Assembly (NCBI GenBank): GCA_007695285.1
Contig: REEC01000120.1
Coordinates: 62,001 to 126,000 of the forward strand
From: Spirochaetaceae bacterium
Lineage (GTDB): Bacteria > Spirochaetota > Spirochaetia > DSM-27196 > PXBQ01
DNA length: 64,000 nt
Direction of reading: 5' to 3'
In this document: one piece after another, positions 43,159-52,370 of the stretch
Layout: each line of letters begins with the position of its first letter
Numbering within the stretch: the stretch's first letter is position 1
Translations under genes and position numbers: made by a program
The notes under the pieces: generated by a model
The model's input: the letters and a program-made list of their open reading frames with translations, nothing else
What the model was told of the DNA's origin: nothing
The model's database searches: none

Positions 43159-44370
43159 ATGCGCATGATATCCGTCCGACCCGGCGCCGCCGGGGTGTAT
43201 CTGTTCATGATGTACATCCTGTATCTCACGGGGGTGTACTTCGGGTCGATTTACTATGTTCTCTTCCTGACAACCGTGTTCCTGTCGATCTTCTCGCTTG
43301 TTTCAATTACAATGACCGGGTTTTCGTTGCGGTACAATCAGGAGTTTAGCACCGACCACCCGCTCAAGGGTGAGAACATAGTCTATACGTTATCGGCGAC
43401 GAAGGAATCGGGCTTCCCGTCGACACCGGTCCGCGCGGTCTTTCGGAACGTCCGGCAGGGGATGGACGTCACGATCCCGGATGTTCGATTCTATCCGACA
43501 CCAAACCGACGGTTCGAGTTCAACTACTCGATTCACTGCCCGTACCGCGGCGTTTACACGATGGGACTCGACGCCCTCGAGTTGATCGGCATTTTCAACC
43601 TGCTCTCGTTTCGGATTCCCGCGTGGACGCGCACGTTCTACGTCTACCCGCGCATCATCACGATCGCTCACGCGCCTTTCACCGAGTACGGTGGCGCGCT
43701 CAGCCAGCCCGGCACCGGGCGCGGCCGGGAAGAGGACTACACGCTGCTCGAAAGCCTCATACAGTACCGTGCGGGCCTTCCGATCCGACACATCGCGTGG
43801 AAGAAGTTCGCGTCGCTCGGAGAGCCCGTCCTGAAGACGTACAACGCGAGTTCACGCCCCGGCATCACGATCTACCTCGACACCCGCCGCCTCGGTCCTG
43901 AAAGCGATGCGGCACTCGCCGCCGAGGACTGCTCGGTCGAGATTCTGGTCGCGCTCGTGAAGTTCTACACCGAGCAGAACATCCCGGTCTCGGTGTACGG
44001 CGACGGATGGGACAGGTTCATTTTCCCGGGACGCGACGACGCGATGTTCCACGAGTTCCACCGGTCGACGATCGGCGTGTTTTTCTCGTCTCGTCGGTCT
44101 CCCGCCGAGATATTCTACGCAGACGCGGGAGACTCCGGGTTTAGAGCCAGTACGGTTTTGTTCGTGACTCACCATGTCGACCCGGAGATCATGACTCTCG
44201 CCGAGTTGGGATCACACGACACCGCGTGCGGTGCGATCCTCAATCTCACGAGCCGCTCGTCTTCCGAGCGACTCGAGATCGAGTCGACGGTCGAACACCT
44301 CAAGGAGCGCGGCGCGCTCCTTCACACGGTACGGAACGCAGACGCGATCAAGGAGGATCTCGAACGATGA
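43159..44370 (+). CDS. DUF58-family membrane-anchored protein
   Basis: 403 residues. Two hydrophobic helices near the N-terminus (about 12-30 and 33-50) place the rest on the cytoplasmic side. The DUF58 core is seen in REEDYTLLESLIQYRAGLPIRHIAWKKFAS, corresponding to the family's REYxxGDxxRxIDWxxxAR, followed by a VWA-like strand GITIYLDTRRLG. It is expected to work with the MoxR ATPase. It overlaps the next ATG by 4 bp. Confidence 0.88.
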   Translation: MRMISVRPGAAGVYLFMMYILYLTGVYFGSIYYVLFLTTVFLSIFSLVSITMTGFSLRYNQEFSTDHPLKGENIVYTLSATKESGFPSTPVRAVFRNVRQGMDVTIPDVRFYPTPNRRFEFNYSIHCPYRGVYTMGLDALELIGIFNLLSFRIPAWTRTFYVYPRIITIAHAPFTEYGGALSQPGTGRGREEDYTLLESLIQYRAGLPIRHIAWKKFASLGEPVLKTYNASSRPGITIYLDTRRLGPESDAALAAEDCSVEILVALVKFYTEQNIPVSVYGDGWDRFIFPGRDDAMFHEFHRSTIGVFFSSRRSPAEIFYADAGDSGFRASTVLFVTHHVDPEIMTLAELGSHDTACGAILNLTSRSSSERLEIESTVEHLKERGALLHTVRNADAIKEDLER

Positions 44371-46520
44371 AATTCCCTCGCGTGCATCCGCGCATACTCG
44401 GCCTAATTCAGCCGACCATCGTCGTACTTCTCGCGTTTCTTCCTCCGCTGGTCTTGTGGCTCGTTCTAAACCCGACCGGACCCGCGATCCTCGTTTTCGG
44501 CGTGGTTTTCGTCGTCATCGCGCTTGGCCTCGTGCGCCGCTACGTACCGTCGGTTCCGAGACCTCTCGTCGACGCAGCAATCCTTGTCGTCCTTGCAGCC
44601 ATGGCCGCGATGATCGCGGTGAACATAATTATCATCCCGTTTTCTGCGTACCTCGCGTGGTTCGATATCGCGGCCGACGGATCCCCTCGTGGGTCGGTTT
44701 CGTTTGTGTTCGTGATAGCGACCGCATTCTTCTCGACCGCGTTCGCGACCTCGGTTCACAAACGTGGATTTGTCTTGCCGATTGTCGGTACCGGATTCGT
44801 GATCTCGCTGTTCATGACGGTTATCTACCAACGGGAAAGCCTCGGTTTTCTTACCGTGATTCTGTTCGTCCTGTTCTTCGTCGTGCTCGTGCAGAGATCG
44901 CTCTCGGGCACGTTCAAGATCCGGTCGACGTTTTCCATCCTCTTCATGTTCAGCGTGAGCTTTTTCGTCGCGGCGATGTTCGGCGGCCGGTACGAGCCGC
45001 AAGGCTCGTATATAATTGACTCTCAGCTCTCGCCGAATCTCCGCGACTTTGTCGTCCGGTCGTTCCCGCGGTTCCCGGTGATGTACGCGATACCCGGCTA
45101 CGGGTACTCGTTCGAGCAGCGAACGTTCGGCGAGTCGCCGATCCTCTCGAGCAACGCGATTTTCAGCGTGTTCGCGGACCCGGGATCGCGCGTATATCTG
45201 CGAACCGAGGCGTCAAAGACGTTCGACGGACGCGCGTGGGGTGAAGACGATTCGGACATCGACGAGGAAGCCCGCCCCATCGAGACACGCCCGTTATCGG
45301 CATATCGCGCCCCTGCCCCGATCGAGATGGGATACGAACTCGGTTACGACATGGGCATGGGGACGCCGCTCGGCGGCGACGTGCACGTGACTCTGCTCGG
45401 CGATTTTTACCCGATGTTGCCTCACACGCTCGACATGGTCGACGCGAGAGTGTACAGCAGCCGCACGGTATCGATTCTCGGGGCGCGCGACACAGGTTTC
45501 AAACTCGATCCTCCGATCGTTCACCGCGACACAATCATCATCGAGCGACGCATCACGCCGCCGGAGCCGGAGGAGATCGAACGCCCGGAGAATCTCGACG
45601 AGTACACGCGCGTATACGATGTACCTGATTCTATACGGGAGCTTGCCGCGACGCTGCAGGGTGAAACACAGTTTGAGACGGCGACAAACATCCGGGATTA
45701 CCTCGCTGAGGAGAGCGAGTACACTCTCGAAGTACCGCGGCTTCCACAAGACGCCGACTTCGTCGAGCACTTCCTGTTCGAAAGCCGAAAAGGATTCTGC
45801 GTCCAGTACGCGACGGCGTTCACGGTTCTTGCGCGGCTCAACGGCATACCGACTCGGTACGTCTCGGGGTTTCTCGTGTACGTCCCCGACGACACGAACT
45901 ACACGACCGTCTCGGGCCTTTCGGCTCACGCGTGGCCCGAGATCTGGCTCCCCGAGTTCGGGTGGAACATCGTCGAAGCAACACCTCCGATGCAAAGCGC
46001 CGCCGACCTCGCGTGGTTCTACCGTGACCGCTACGGTGTCGGTGCCGACTCGTACACCCGGCGCCAGCTCGATGCGATTATCGGGCGCGATGCGACCGAC
46101 GACGATGAAGACGACCGGGAGCGCGTATCGTTCGGCGATGTCGTGCGAACAACCGCGCCCGCCGCAGGCGGCACCGTGTTCGTCGGCGCGCTCATTGCGC
46201 TCGGCGTGATCGGGAAAAAACGCGACTGGTTCGTTCGCACGCCCGACCACAAGTTCTCCGTCACCGCGGGACGCCTCGTCCGTGCCGCAGCACGGTCCGG
46301 AGTCGAAAGCCCTACAGAGACGGGATGGAAGACGTGGCATCACCGCGTCCGCAGCGCGTGTGGAGTGAACCACGGAGCGCCGCGGCCGACAGCGCACGCT
46401 CGTGCGCTCACGCTGGTGTGGTCGGCTTACTTCGGTGGACGATCGGTCCGAGAAATCGACGTCGAGTACTTAAAGGTCTACCGGACGCGCGTGTCGCGAA
46501 CTCTCCGCGGACGGAATTGA
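44367..46520 (+). CDS. TgpA-like membrane transglutaminase-fold protein
   Basis: 717 residues: an N-terminal membrane part with about seven helices (about 10-220), a long periplasmic part with a transglutaminase core (about 420-560), a last membrane helix (about 600-620) and a cytoplasmic tail. The catalytic Cys is in SRKGFCVQYATAFTVLARL, and the His in SGLSAHAWPEIWLPEFGW. Where the third residue Asp normally stands the sequence reads NIVEATPP, giving Glu. In the known MoxR-DUF58-TgpA operons this protein is needed for envelope integrity. The start is set by the ATGA overlap. Confidence 0.87.
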   Translation: MKFPRVHPRILGLIQPTIVVLLAFLPPLVLWLVLNPTGPAILVFGVVFVVIALGLVRRYVPSVPRPLVDAAILVVLAAMAAMIAVNIIIIPFSAYLAWFDIAADGSPRGSVSFVFVIATAFFSTAFATSVHKRGFVLPIVGTGFVISLFMTVIYQRESLGFLTVILFVLFFVVLVQRSLSGTFKIRSTFSILFMFSVSFFVAAMFGGRYEPQGSYIIDSQLSPNLRDFVVRSFPRFPVMYAIPGYGYSFEQRTFGESPILSSNAIFSVFADPGSRVYLRTEASKTFDGRAWGEDDSDIDEEARPIETRPLSAYRAPAPIEMGYELGYDMGMGTPLGGDVHVTLLGDFYPMLPHTLDMVDARVYSSRTVSILGARDTGFKLDPPIVHRDTIIIERRITPPEPEEIERPENLDEYTRVYDVPDSIRELAATLQGETQFETATNIRDYLAEESEYTLEVPRLPQDADFVEHFLFESRKGFCVQYATAFTVLARLNGIPTRYVSGFLVYVPDDTNYTTVSGLSAHAWPEIWLPEFGWNIVEATPPMQSAADLAWFYRDRYGVGADSYTRRQLDAIIGRDATDDDEDDRERVSFGDVVRTTAPAAGGTVFVGALIALGVIGKKRDWFVRTPDHKFSVTAGRLVRAAARSGVESPTETGWKTWHHRVRSACGVNHGAPRPTAHARALTLVWSAYFGGRSVREIDVEYLKVYRTRVSRTLRGRN

Positions 46521-46546
46521 GGCGCGTGGGCGTCGCGCGGCCCGGT

Positions 46547-47239
46547 CTACGCGGTGAAGCGGTAGCCGCGACTTCGCACTGTCTGGATTATCTTACCCGA
46601 GCGGGTGTCCCCGAGTTTTTTTCGCAACGCGGCGATGTGCACGTCTACAGTGCGCGTCGCGGGCGCGGCATCGTATCCCCACACCATATCGAGTAACTCG
46701 TTTCGGTCGATGATTTCTCCGCGGTTCTGAAGGAAGTACTCGAGCAGACGGCTTTCCTGGTGCGTCAGGTCGATAGTCCTTCCGTCGCGGCGAACGGACG
46801 CCGCCTTGAGATCGACGATCGCGCCGGGAATCTCGTACGACGATCCGTCGCGCGCCGAGACCGTGCGACCACGGCGAATCAAAACTTCGATCCGCGCGAG
46901 AAGCTCTGCCATCTCGAACGGCTTTACCATGTAGTCGTCGGCTCCGATCTTGAGACCCAGAACCTTATCGAATACCTGGCCCCGTGCGGTCAACATCAAG
47001 ACCGGCGTCGTGATACCGATTCCGCGCAGATCACGACATACGCTCAAACCGTCGCGCCCGGGAAGCATCAGGTCGAGAATTACGACGTCAAACTCACCCG
47101 TCGACGCTTTCCTGAATCCGGAGTCGCCGTCGGACGCAGCCTCGACCCCGTACCCTTCGGCCTCGAGCCGGTCGGATACCGTCACGACTATGCCCTCTTC
47201 GTCCTCGATAATGAGAACGCGACGCTTGACATCATCCAC
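46547..47239 (-). CDS. OmpR/PhoB-family response regulator
   Basis: 230 residues. Receiver domain (about 7-120) with the acidic EDE in VLIIEDEEGIV, phospho-acceptor Asp in VVILDLMLPGRDG, Thr in LMLTARG and Lys in YMVKPFEMAELLARI. A C-terminal winged helix (about 135-230) has LTHQESRLLEYFLQNRGEIIDRNELLDMVWGY and ends TVRSRGYRF. The gene start overlaps the kinase gene by 8 bp, so they are cotranslated and form a pair. The stimulus is unknown. Confidence 0.93.
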   Translation of the reverse strand: MDDVKRRVLIIEDEEGIVVTVSDRLEAEGYGVEAASDGDSGFRKASTGEFDVVILDLMLPGRDGLSVCRDLRGIGITTPVLMLTARGQVFDKVLGLKIGADDYMVKPFEMAELLARIEVLIRRGRTVSARDGSSYEIPGAIVDLKAASVRRDGRTIDLTHQESRLLEYFLQNRGEIIDRNELLDMVWGYDAAPATRTVDVHIAALRKKLGDTRSGKIIQTVRSRGYRFTA

Positions 47240-49064
47240 TTTTGCTCTCCTCGGTCGGAATCACGATCTCGAACACGACTCCGCCGTCGCTCAGATTCTG
47301 GAACGACACTCTCCCGCCGTGATACTCGACGATGCGCTTCACGAAACTCAGACCCAAGCCGCTGCCCGGCGTGACACCGGTGCCGCCGGCGCCGCGGAAG
47401 AACGGCTCGAAAATCCTGTCGCCCTCGTCACGGTCGATTCCCGGACCAAAGTCACGGACAGCTACCACCGCGCGTCTTTGGTTACGCTCAAAACGCTGCT
47501 CGACCGAGACGATAACGCGCCGGCCGAAAGCGCCATACTTGACGCCGTTGGAAATCAGGTTTGATACCGCCGAGACAAGCGCTTCGCGGTCGGCTTTTAT
47601 CGGCGCGAGACGTGGTTGAATCCGGGTTTCTATCTCGACTCCGTTCTCGGCGGCCTGCGTCGCGTGCACCGCGACGGCGTCCGATACGACATCCGCGAGA
47701 GACACGAGCGTGCGGGCGTTCCGTGACGTTTTCTCGATCCCCGAGAAAAGAAGGATCTTCTCGACCAAAGTCTCGAGCCGTCGGCCTTCGGTGCGAACGA
47801 GGTCCCCGTACTTGCGCACTCGAACCGGGTCTTCGGTGATCCCTTCGGCAAGGTTCTCTCCGACCGAAAAAATGACCGCAAGCGGAGTTCTGAGCTCGTG
47901 AGTTACGGTCGCGACGAACTCGCGCTCCTGCCGACGCACGCGTTCGGCGCGTCGATACGAGCCGTACAGCGCGATCAACGCGAGCGTAAGCAAAACGAGC
48001 GTGCCCGCGCTCAACGCCGCGTTGCGTCGACGCCCCTCGGCGACCGCCGCCTCGAGTGATCCGGAGCGGTGGTACGCCTCGAGTACAAAGTACTCGCCTA
48101 TCGCCTGTGAAAGCTGGAACTCGGCGATACGTTCCTGGCCGATTTCCACCAACTCGGTGAGTCTCCCGGTTGTTGCGAGATCCGACATAACCCCAAGGAT
48201 CTCGCGCGATGCCTCGGGTCCGGCGTCGATCTCGCCCCTGCTGCGGTCGTCGCGCCGAAGGTTCCAGAGCCAGAATCTCACGGCGGGAATATCGAGCACA
48301 CGGCCGATCGTCGAACCGCGGCCCGATTCGGCCGTGAACCGAACCGGCGCCGAGAGCGGGAAGAACGGAACGACTATATCCGGTGTGACCGAGACGTCGT
48401 TCTCGCGCCCGTACACGATTCGGCCGGACTCCCGGACACGAACCGCGACATTGTACGCGCCGTCCTCGATCTCGAAGTAGCGCCGTACCATCGTCGGGAT
48501 GAACTCCTCCGTAAGAAACTCGTCGCTCAAAAACACCACGACATACGCAACCGACCGGCTCTCGTCCGGCCGACCGTTTATGCGGTTTCCGGGATCGACG
48601 CGCGGAGGAACAATTGGGATGACGATGCGGGTCCCCGACCGATGTGGCGGATCGAGCCGCGCGAGAACCGCGCGCTCGACCGCTTCCGCTTGTTCTTCAG
48701 TGACCGGGTAAGGAGCGTCGATCGGCTCGAGATCGGCCGTCTCGCCGTTTCTCCGGTAGAGGTACGCGGCGTCGATCAGACCGGGAAACTCGGAGTTTGA
48801 TCTCCAAAACGACAACCGATGCGAAAGCGCCTCGAGAATCGCCTCGTCCTCGGTTGGAAGCGCGAAGATCGAGTACACGACCGACAGCTCACCCGAGACC
48901 GCCTGCCGCAGCTGATGCGCGGCTGATGCAAGGTTTTGTTGCATTCTGACCGCCTCCGCGTCGGCGACGCGAGACAGCCATGTATTTTGAAGAAGGCCAA
49001 GGACCGGAACGAGCGACAGCGCGCCGAACAATACGATCGTCACCGGGCGAAATCTGCGGAACAT
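47232..49064 (-). CDS. Sensor histidine kinase, partner of the OmpR-type regulator
   Basis: 610 residues. Membrane helix 1 (about 8-27), a periplasmic sensor of about 290 residues with no known domain, helix 2 (about 345-365), then HisKA with FVATVTHELRTPLAVIFS (phospho-His) and HATPase with SNLISNGVKYG, DFGPGID and TPGSGLGLSF. It autophosphorylates in response to a periplasmic cue and passes the phosphate to the regulator. The ATG at 49064 has no ribosome site and is only about one base from a predicted transcript start (extended -10 TGCTACACT). Confidence 0.92.
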   Translation of the reverse strand: MFRRFRPVTIVLFGALSLVPVLGLLQNTWLSRVADAEAVRMQQNLASAAHQLRQAVSGELSVVYSIFALPTEDEAILEALSHRLSFWRSNSEFPGLIDAAYLYRRNGETADLEPIDAPYPVTEEQAEAVERAVLARLDPPHRSGTRIVIPIVPPRVDPGNRINGRPDESRSVAYVVVFLSDEFLTEEFIPTMVRRYFEIEDGAYNVAVRVRESGRIVYGRENDVSVTPDIVVPFFPLSAPVRFTAESGRGSTIGRVLDIPAVRFWLWNLRRDDRSRGEIDAGPEASREILGVMSDLATTGRLTELVEIGQERIAEFQLSQAIGEYFVLEAYHRSGSLEAAVAEGRRRNAALSAGTLVLLTLALIALYGSYRRAERVRRQEREFVATVTHELRTPLAVIFSVGENLAEGITEDPVRVRKYGDLVRTEGRRLETLVEKILLFSGIEKTSRNARTLVSLADVVSDAVAVHATQAAENGVEIETRIQPRLAPIKADREALVSAVSNLISNGVKYGAFGRRVIVSVEQRFERNQRRAVVAVRDFGPGIDRDEGDRIFEPFFRGAGGTGVTPGSGLGLSFVKRIVEYHGGRVSFQNLSDGGVVFEIVIPTEESKSG

Positions 49065-49071
49065 GAATGCG

Positions 49072-49080
49072 AGTGTAGCA
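49072..49080 (-). promoter_or_regulatory. Extended -10 promoter of the kinase-regulator pair (possible leaderless mRNA)
   Basis: TGC directly before TACACT on the minus strand fits an extended -10; the -35 region is weak. The predicted start, near 49065, leaves no leader before the ATG at 49064. Confidence 0.45.
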
Positions 49081-49151
49081 TATCGGGCCGGTTTTATTCA
49101 TACTGGGTCCTGACCGTGTTAAGTTTTGCAGGCAAAGAATGGAGGAACTTC

Positions 49152-51518
49152 ATGCCGGTATTTCGGATACCGATCCGTGCGACGGTTACGCTCATAGTAT
49201 TGCTTCTTCCGCTCGGCGTGGCCGGGCACCTCGGCGCGGCGCCGCAGACGTGGACGGGTGTCGCGACCCACGACGGTATGTACGCCGCCGTGGTCAACCC
49301 GGCGGCGCTCGCTTTCGGCAACGCCGCGGGAATCGGCGTAGAGATTCCCATCGATTACCCGCCCGAATCGCTCGGGCTTTTTTTGAACAGCCCCGGCGGC
49401 GCGTACGTCCTGGAGTACGGGCCCGACGGCGCTCGGCACCGGGTTGCCTCGGCCGGAGCGCTCGGACGCGCGCTCGCGTTTGGGTCTTCATGGCTGTGGG
49501 ACGGTTCGGCGTTCCGCGACGGAACGTTGCAGCTCGGGGTGTTGTCGCGCGTGACACGCTCGCTCGCGGTCGGAGCTCACGTTCGCGACGCGTTCGGCCC
49601 AGCCGCCGATCTGACGGTCGGGGTCGGGATCAGACCGCTCGGTTTCCACGGCAGCCTCGGTTCCCGCGCGACGATCGGCGCCGACGCCGTGTGGGATTTC
49701 GATCGGTCGTTCGCGATCTCGCACGTGCATCTGAACGTAGAACCGGTCGACGGTGTGCGGATATCGGGCGGTTTCGCGCCCGAAACACGGAACGTGTCGT
49801 TCGCTCTTTCGATGAACACCCGCCATTTCGAGCTCGGCGGCCGGAGCCCGGGACGCGATGAACGGATCGGTTCGGGTTACGCGTTTTTCTCGGCGCGGTC
49901 GCGGCGGAGCATTTTTTCGCGCCTCACGCCGAGTATCGTCGAGTACGACCGTGCCGAAAGTATCGTGTCGGCTCCGACCGTGCGGCTGTTCACGTCCGGC
50001 GTGCCGCTATCGTCGGTTTTGTCGGATATTGGTCGGTTGAGGGATGATCCGTCGGTCGAGGCAGTCGTGCTTCAAAACCAACACGTTCCGGGCAATCTCG
50101 CCGAGATGATCGAGCTTCGCGACGCGCTCGCCGAGTTCCGTGCGGCCGGAAAGGCGGTCTACTACTACTTCGACTCGATCTCACACTTGAACTATATGCT
50201 CGCCGCGGCGACCGGCGACGCGATCGTCCTTCATCCGCTTGGCTCGGTAGATGTTCGTGGTTTCTCGTACGCGGGTGTTTACTTCGGCGATCTCCTCTCG
50301 TCGCTCGGGATCCGGTTCTACAACTTTGCGAGCCACGACTTCAAGACCGCGAACAACCGGGTAGCGGAGTCCGAAATGACCGACGCCGAACGTACTATGT
50401 GGCGGAGTCTGCTCTCGGACCTGCACGACACGTATACGGCTTCGGTGACCGCCGGACGCGGACCGGCACTGAACGATGATCCGCGCGAGAGCATCGCGGC
50501 CGGCCCGTACCTCGTAGCCGAGAAAGCGAAGCGCCTCGGTTTTGTCGACGAGCTCGCGTACCCGGAAGATATCTGGGAGTTCGTCGCGGAGCGACACCCC
50601 CGTGCGCGCCGGACGGGGTTTGCCCGAACGTCCGAGATGACGTACGACTGGGCCGCGCCGGCACGGTCGCGCGTCGCGGTAATATACGCGGTCGGGAACA
50701 TCGTGACCGGTGACGGCGTGAGCGGCCGGATGATCGGATCCGACAGTTTGACCGCGGCGATCCGCGACGCGCACGCCGACCCGTTTGTTCACGGTATCAT
50801 CCTCCGCGTCGAGTCGGGCGGTGGTTCGGCGATCGCTTCCGACACGATCGCGCGTGAAATCGCGAAAACCGTCGCCGAGGGCACCCCGGTCGTCGTCTCG
50901 ATGGGCGGGGTCGCCGCGTCGGGCGGCTACTACATTTCAGCACCCGCGTCGCACATCCTCGCCTCGCCCGGCACGATCACAGGCTCGATCGGTGTAATCA
51001 CGGGGATCGTGACCGTCGATGATCTGCTCGAGAGACTCGCGATCGGCACTGAAACGATCAAGACGACGCCGAGCGCGGATCTCGGCTCGCCGCTCCGCAC
51101 TCCCCGCTCGGACGAAGAGCGCGCTCTGAGACAGTACATCGACGCGACGTACCAAAGGTTCCTCGCGGTCGTGTCCGAACACCGCGGGATGGCCGTCGAC
51201 GATGTCGACGCGGTTGCGCAGGGCAGGATATGGACAGGAGCGCAAGCGCTCGATTTGGGGCTCGTGGACTCTCTCGGCGGGCTGTCCGAGAGCTTTTCGG
51301 TGATGCGGACGCTGCTCCACGCCGAGTTGCTCGATATTGTTGAGGTCGTGCCGGGGCCGCGACCGTCGTCGCTCGTACAGGATCTTGCGCTTCGGGCGGT
51401 CGGTTCGGCGGGGATTCTGCTCGACTCGGCGGAGACGCGTGAAATGCTTGATTTATACGCGCTTTTCCGGCAACACTCGGGAGAGGCGCTGTATCTTATG
51501 CCGTATCGGATCAAATGA
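49152..51518 (+). CDS. sppA: SppA-type signal peptide peptidase with fused barrel-like N-terminus
   Basis: 788 residues. A signal sequence (MPVFRIPIRATVTLIVLLLPLGVAG) leads into about 240 residues of beta-rich sequence (VNPAALAFGNAAGIGVEIP, then alternating strands with Gly-rich turns and SLAVGAHVRDAFGPAADLTVGVGIRPL), like an outer-membrane barrel. The rest is a tandem SppA protease: the catalytic Lys in FYNFASHDFKTANNRVAESEM and catalytic Ser in MGGVAASGGYYIS. SppA degrades cleaved signal peptides at the inner membrane. GGAGG precedes the ATG at 49152; the longer frame from 48936 runs through the divergent kinase start. Confidence 0.85.
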   Translation: MPVFRIPIRATVTLIVLLLPLGVAGHLGAAPQTWTGVATHDGMYAAVVNPAALAFGNAAGIGVEIPIDYPPESLGLFLNSPGGAYVLEYGPDGARHRVASAGALGRALAFGSSWLWDGSAFRDGTLQLGVLSRVTRSLAVGAHVRDAFGPAADLTVGVGIRPLGFHGSLGSRATIGADAVWDFDRSFAISHVHLNVEPVDGVRISGGFAPETRNVSFALSMNTRHFELGGRSPGRDERIGSGYAFFSARSRRSIFSRLTPSIVEYDRAESIVSAPTVRLFTSGVPLSSVLSDIGRLRDDPSVEAVVLQNQHVPGNLAEMIELRDALAEFRAAGKAVYYYFDSISHLNYMLAAATGDAIVLHPLGSVDVRGFSYAGVYFGDLLSSLGIRFYNFASHDFKTANNRVAESEMTDAERTMWRSLLSDLHDTYTASVTAGRGPALNDDPRESIAAGPYLVAEKAKRLGFVDELAYPEDIWEFVAERHPRARRTGFARTSEMTYDWAAPARSRVAVIYAVGNIVTGDGVSGRMIGSDSLTAAIRDAHADPFVHGIILRVESGGGSAIASDTIAREIAKTVAEGTPVVVSMGGVAASGGYYISAPASHILASPGTITGSIGVITGIVTVDDLLERLAIGTETIKTTPSADLGSPLRTPRSDEERALRQYIDATYQRFLAVVSEHRGMAVDDVDAVAQGRIWTGAQALDLGLVDSLGGLSESFSVMRTLLHAELLDIVEVVPGPRPSSLVQDLALRAVGSAGILLDSAETREMLDLYALFRQHSGEALYLMPYRIK

Positions 51519-51529
51519 AGGAGAAATTG

Positions 51530-52357
51530 ATGAAATTGGCATTCATGACCTTAGGCTGTCCGACGTGGGATCTCGCGACGATTATCGAACGCGCAGTCGC
51601 GTACGGCTACGACGGGATCGACTTTCGCGGGATCGCGGACGCGATCGATATCACGGTTCTTCCGGAGTTCACCTCGGGTATCGCCGAGACTCACCGTCGG
51701 ATCGACGACGCGGGGCTCAAGGTCTGTACGATCAGCTCAAGCATCAAAGTGTGCGATCCAGACAAAAAAGCCGAAAACGTCGAAGAAGCACGGCGCACGA
51801 TCGAAGTCGCGACCGAGCTCGGCGTCGAGAACGTTCGTGTATTCGGCGGCGGCCCGGTCGAGTCGATCGGCCACGCGGCGGCAGCGGAGATCGGCGTCTC
51901 GACGATCGAAGACATCCTCGCGCTCGACGGCGCCGAGAAGCTTCACTGGCTCTTTGAGACGCACGACCACTGGATCAAGAGTGCCGACTGCATGCTGCTT
52001 CTCGACAAGATCTCCGTCCCCGCGTTTGGCGCGCTCTGGGACATCGGGCACACTTCGCGCGTGGGCGGTGAATCTCCGGTTCAGACGTACGCGGCGATCG
52101 GCCCGCGCGTCGGCTACGCGCACATCAAAGACGCGGTTTTCGACGCCGAACATCCACTCGCGATGGCCGACGGCTGGCGATACGTCCCCGCGGGCACCGG
52201 GACTCTTCCGCTCGCCGAAGGGCTCGGTATCTTGAGCCGCAACGGCTACGACGGCTGGGTTACGTTTGAGCACGAAAAACGATGGCACCCCGAACTCCCC
52301 GAGCCCGAGGACGCGTTCCCGCGCTTCATCGAGTGGTTCCGCTCGCTCGATATCTGA
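51530..52357 (+). CDS. Sugar phosphate isomerase/epimerase-like TIM-barrel protein
   Basis: 275 residues, AP-endonuclease-2/xylose-isomerase-like TIM barrel. Seen: ATIIERAVAYGYDGIDFR at the first strand-helix, ENVRVFGGG, LWDIGHTSRVGG with a metal-binding His/Asp, YAHIKDAVF and WVTFEHEKRW with a conserved Glu. Such proteins isomerise or epimerise sugars or inositol-type polyols with a divalent metal. The ATG at 51530 has AAGGAG 6 bases before it; the upstream ATG at 51515 overlaps the sppA stop and lacks a site. The substrate is unknown. Confidence 0.82.
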   Translation: MKLAFMTLGCPTWDLATIIERAVAYGYDGIDFRGIADAIDITVLPEFTSGIAETHRRIDDAGLKVCTISSSIKVCDPDKKAENVEEARRTIEVATELGVENVRVFGGGPVESIGHAAAAEIGVSTIEDILALDGAEKLHWLFETHDHWIKSADCMLLLDKISVPAFGALWDIGHTSRVGGESPVQTYAAIGPRVGYAHIKDAVFDAEHPLAMADGWRYVPAGTGTLPLAEGLGILSRNGYDGWVTFEHEKRWHPELPEPEDAFPRFIEWFRSLDI

Positions 52358-52370
52358 GGGCCGCGGCGAC

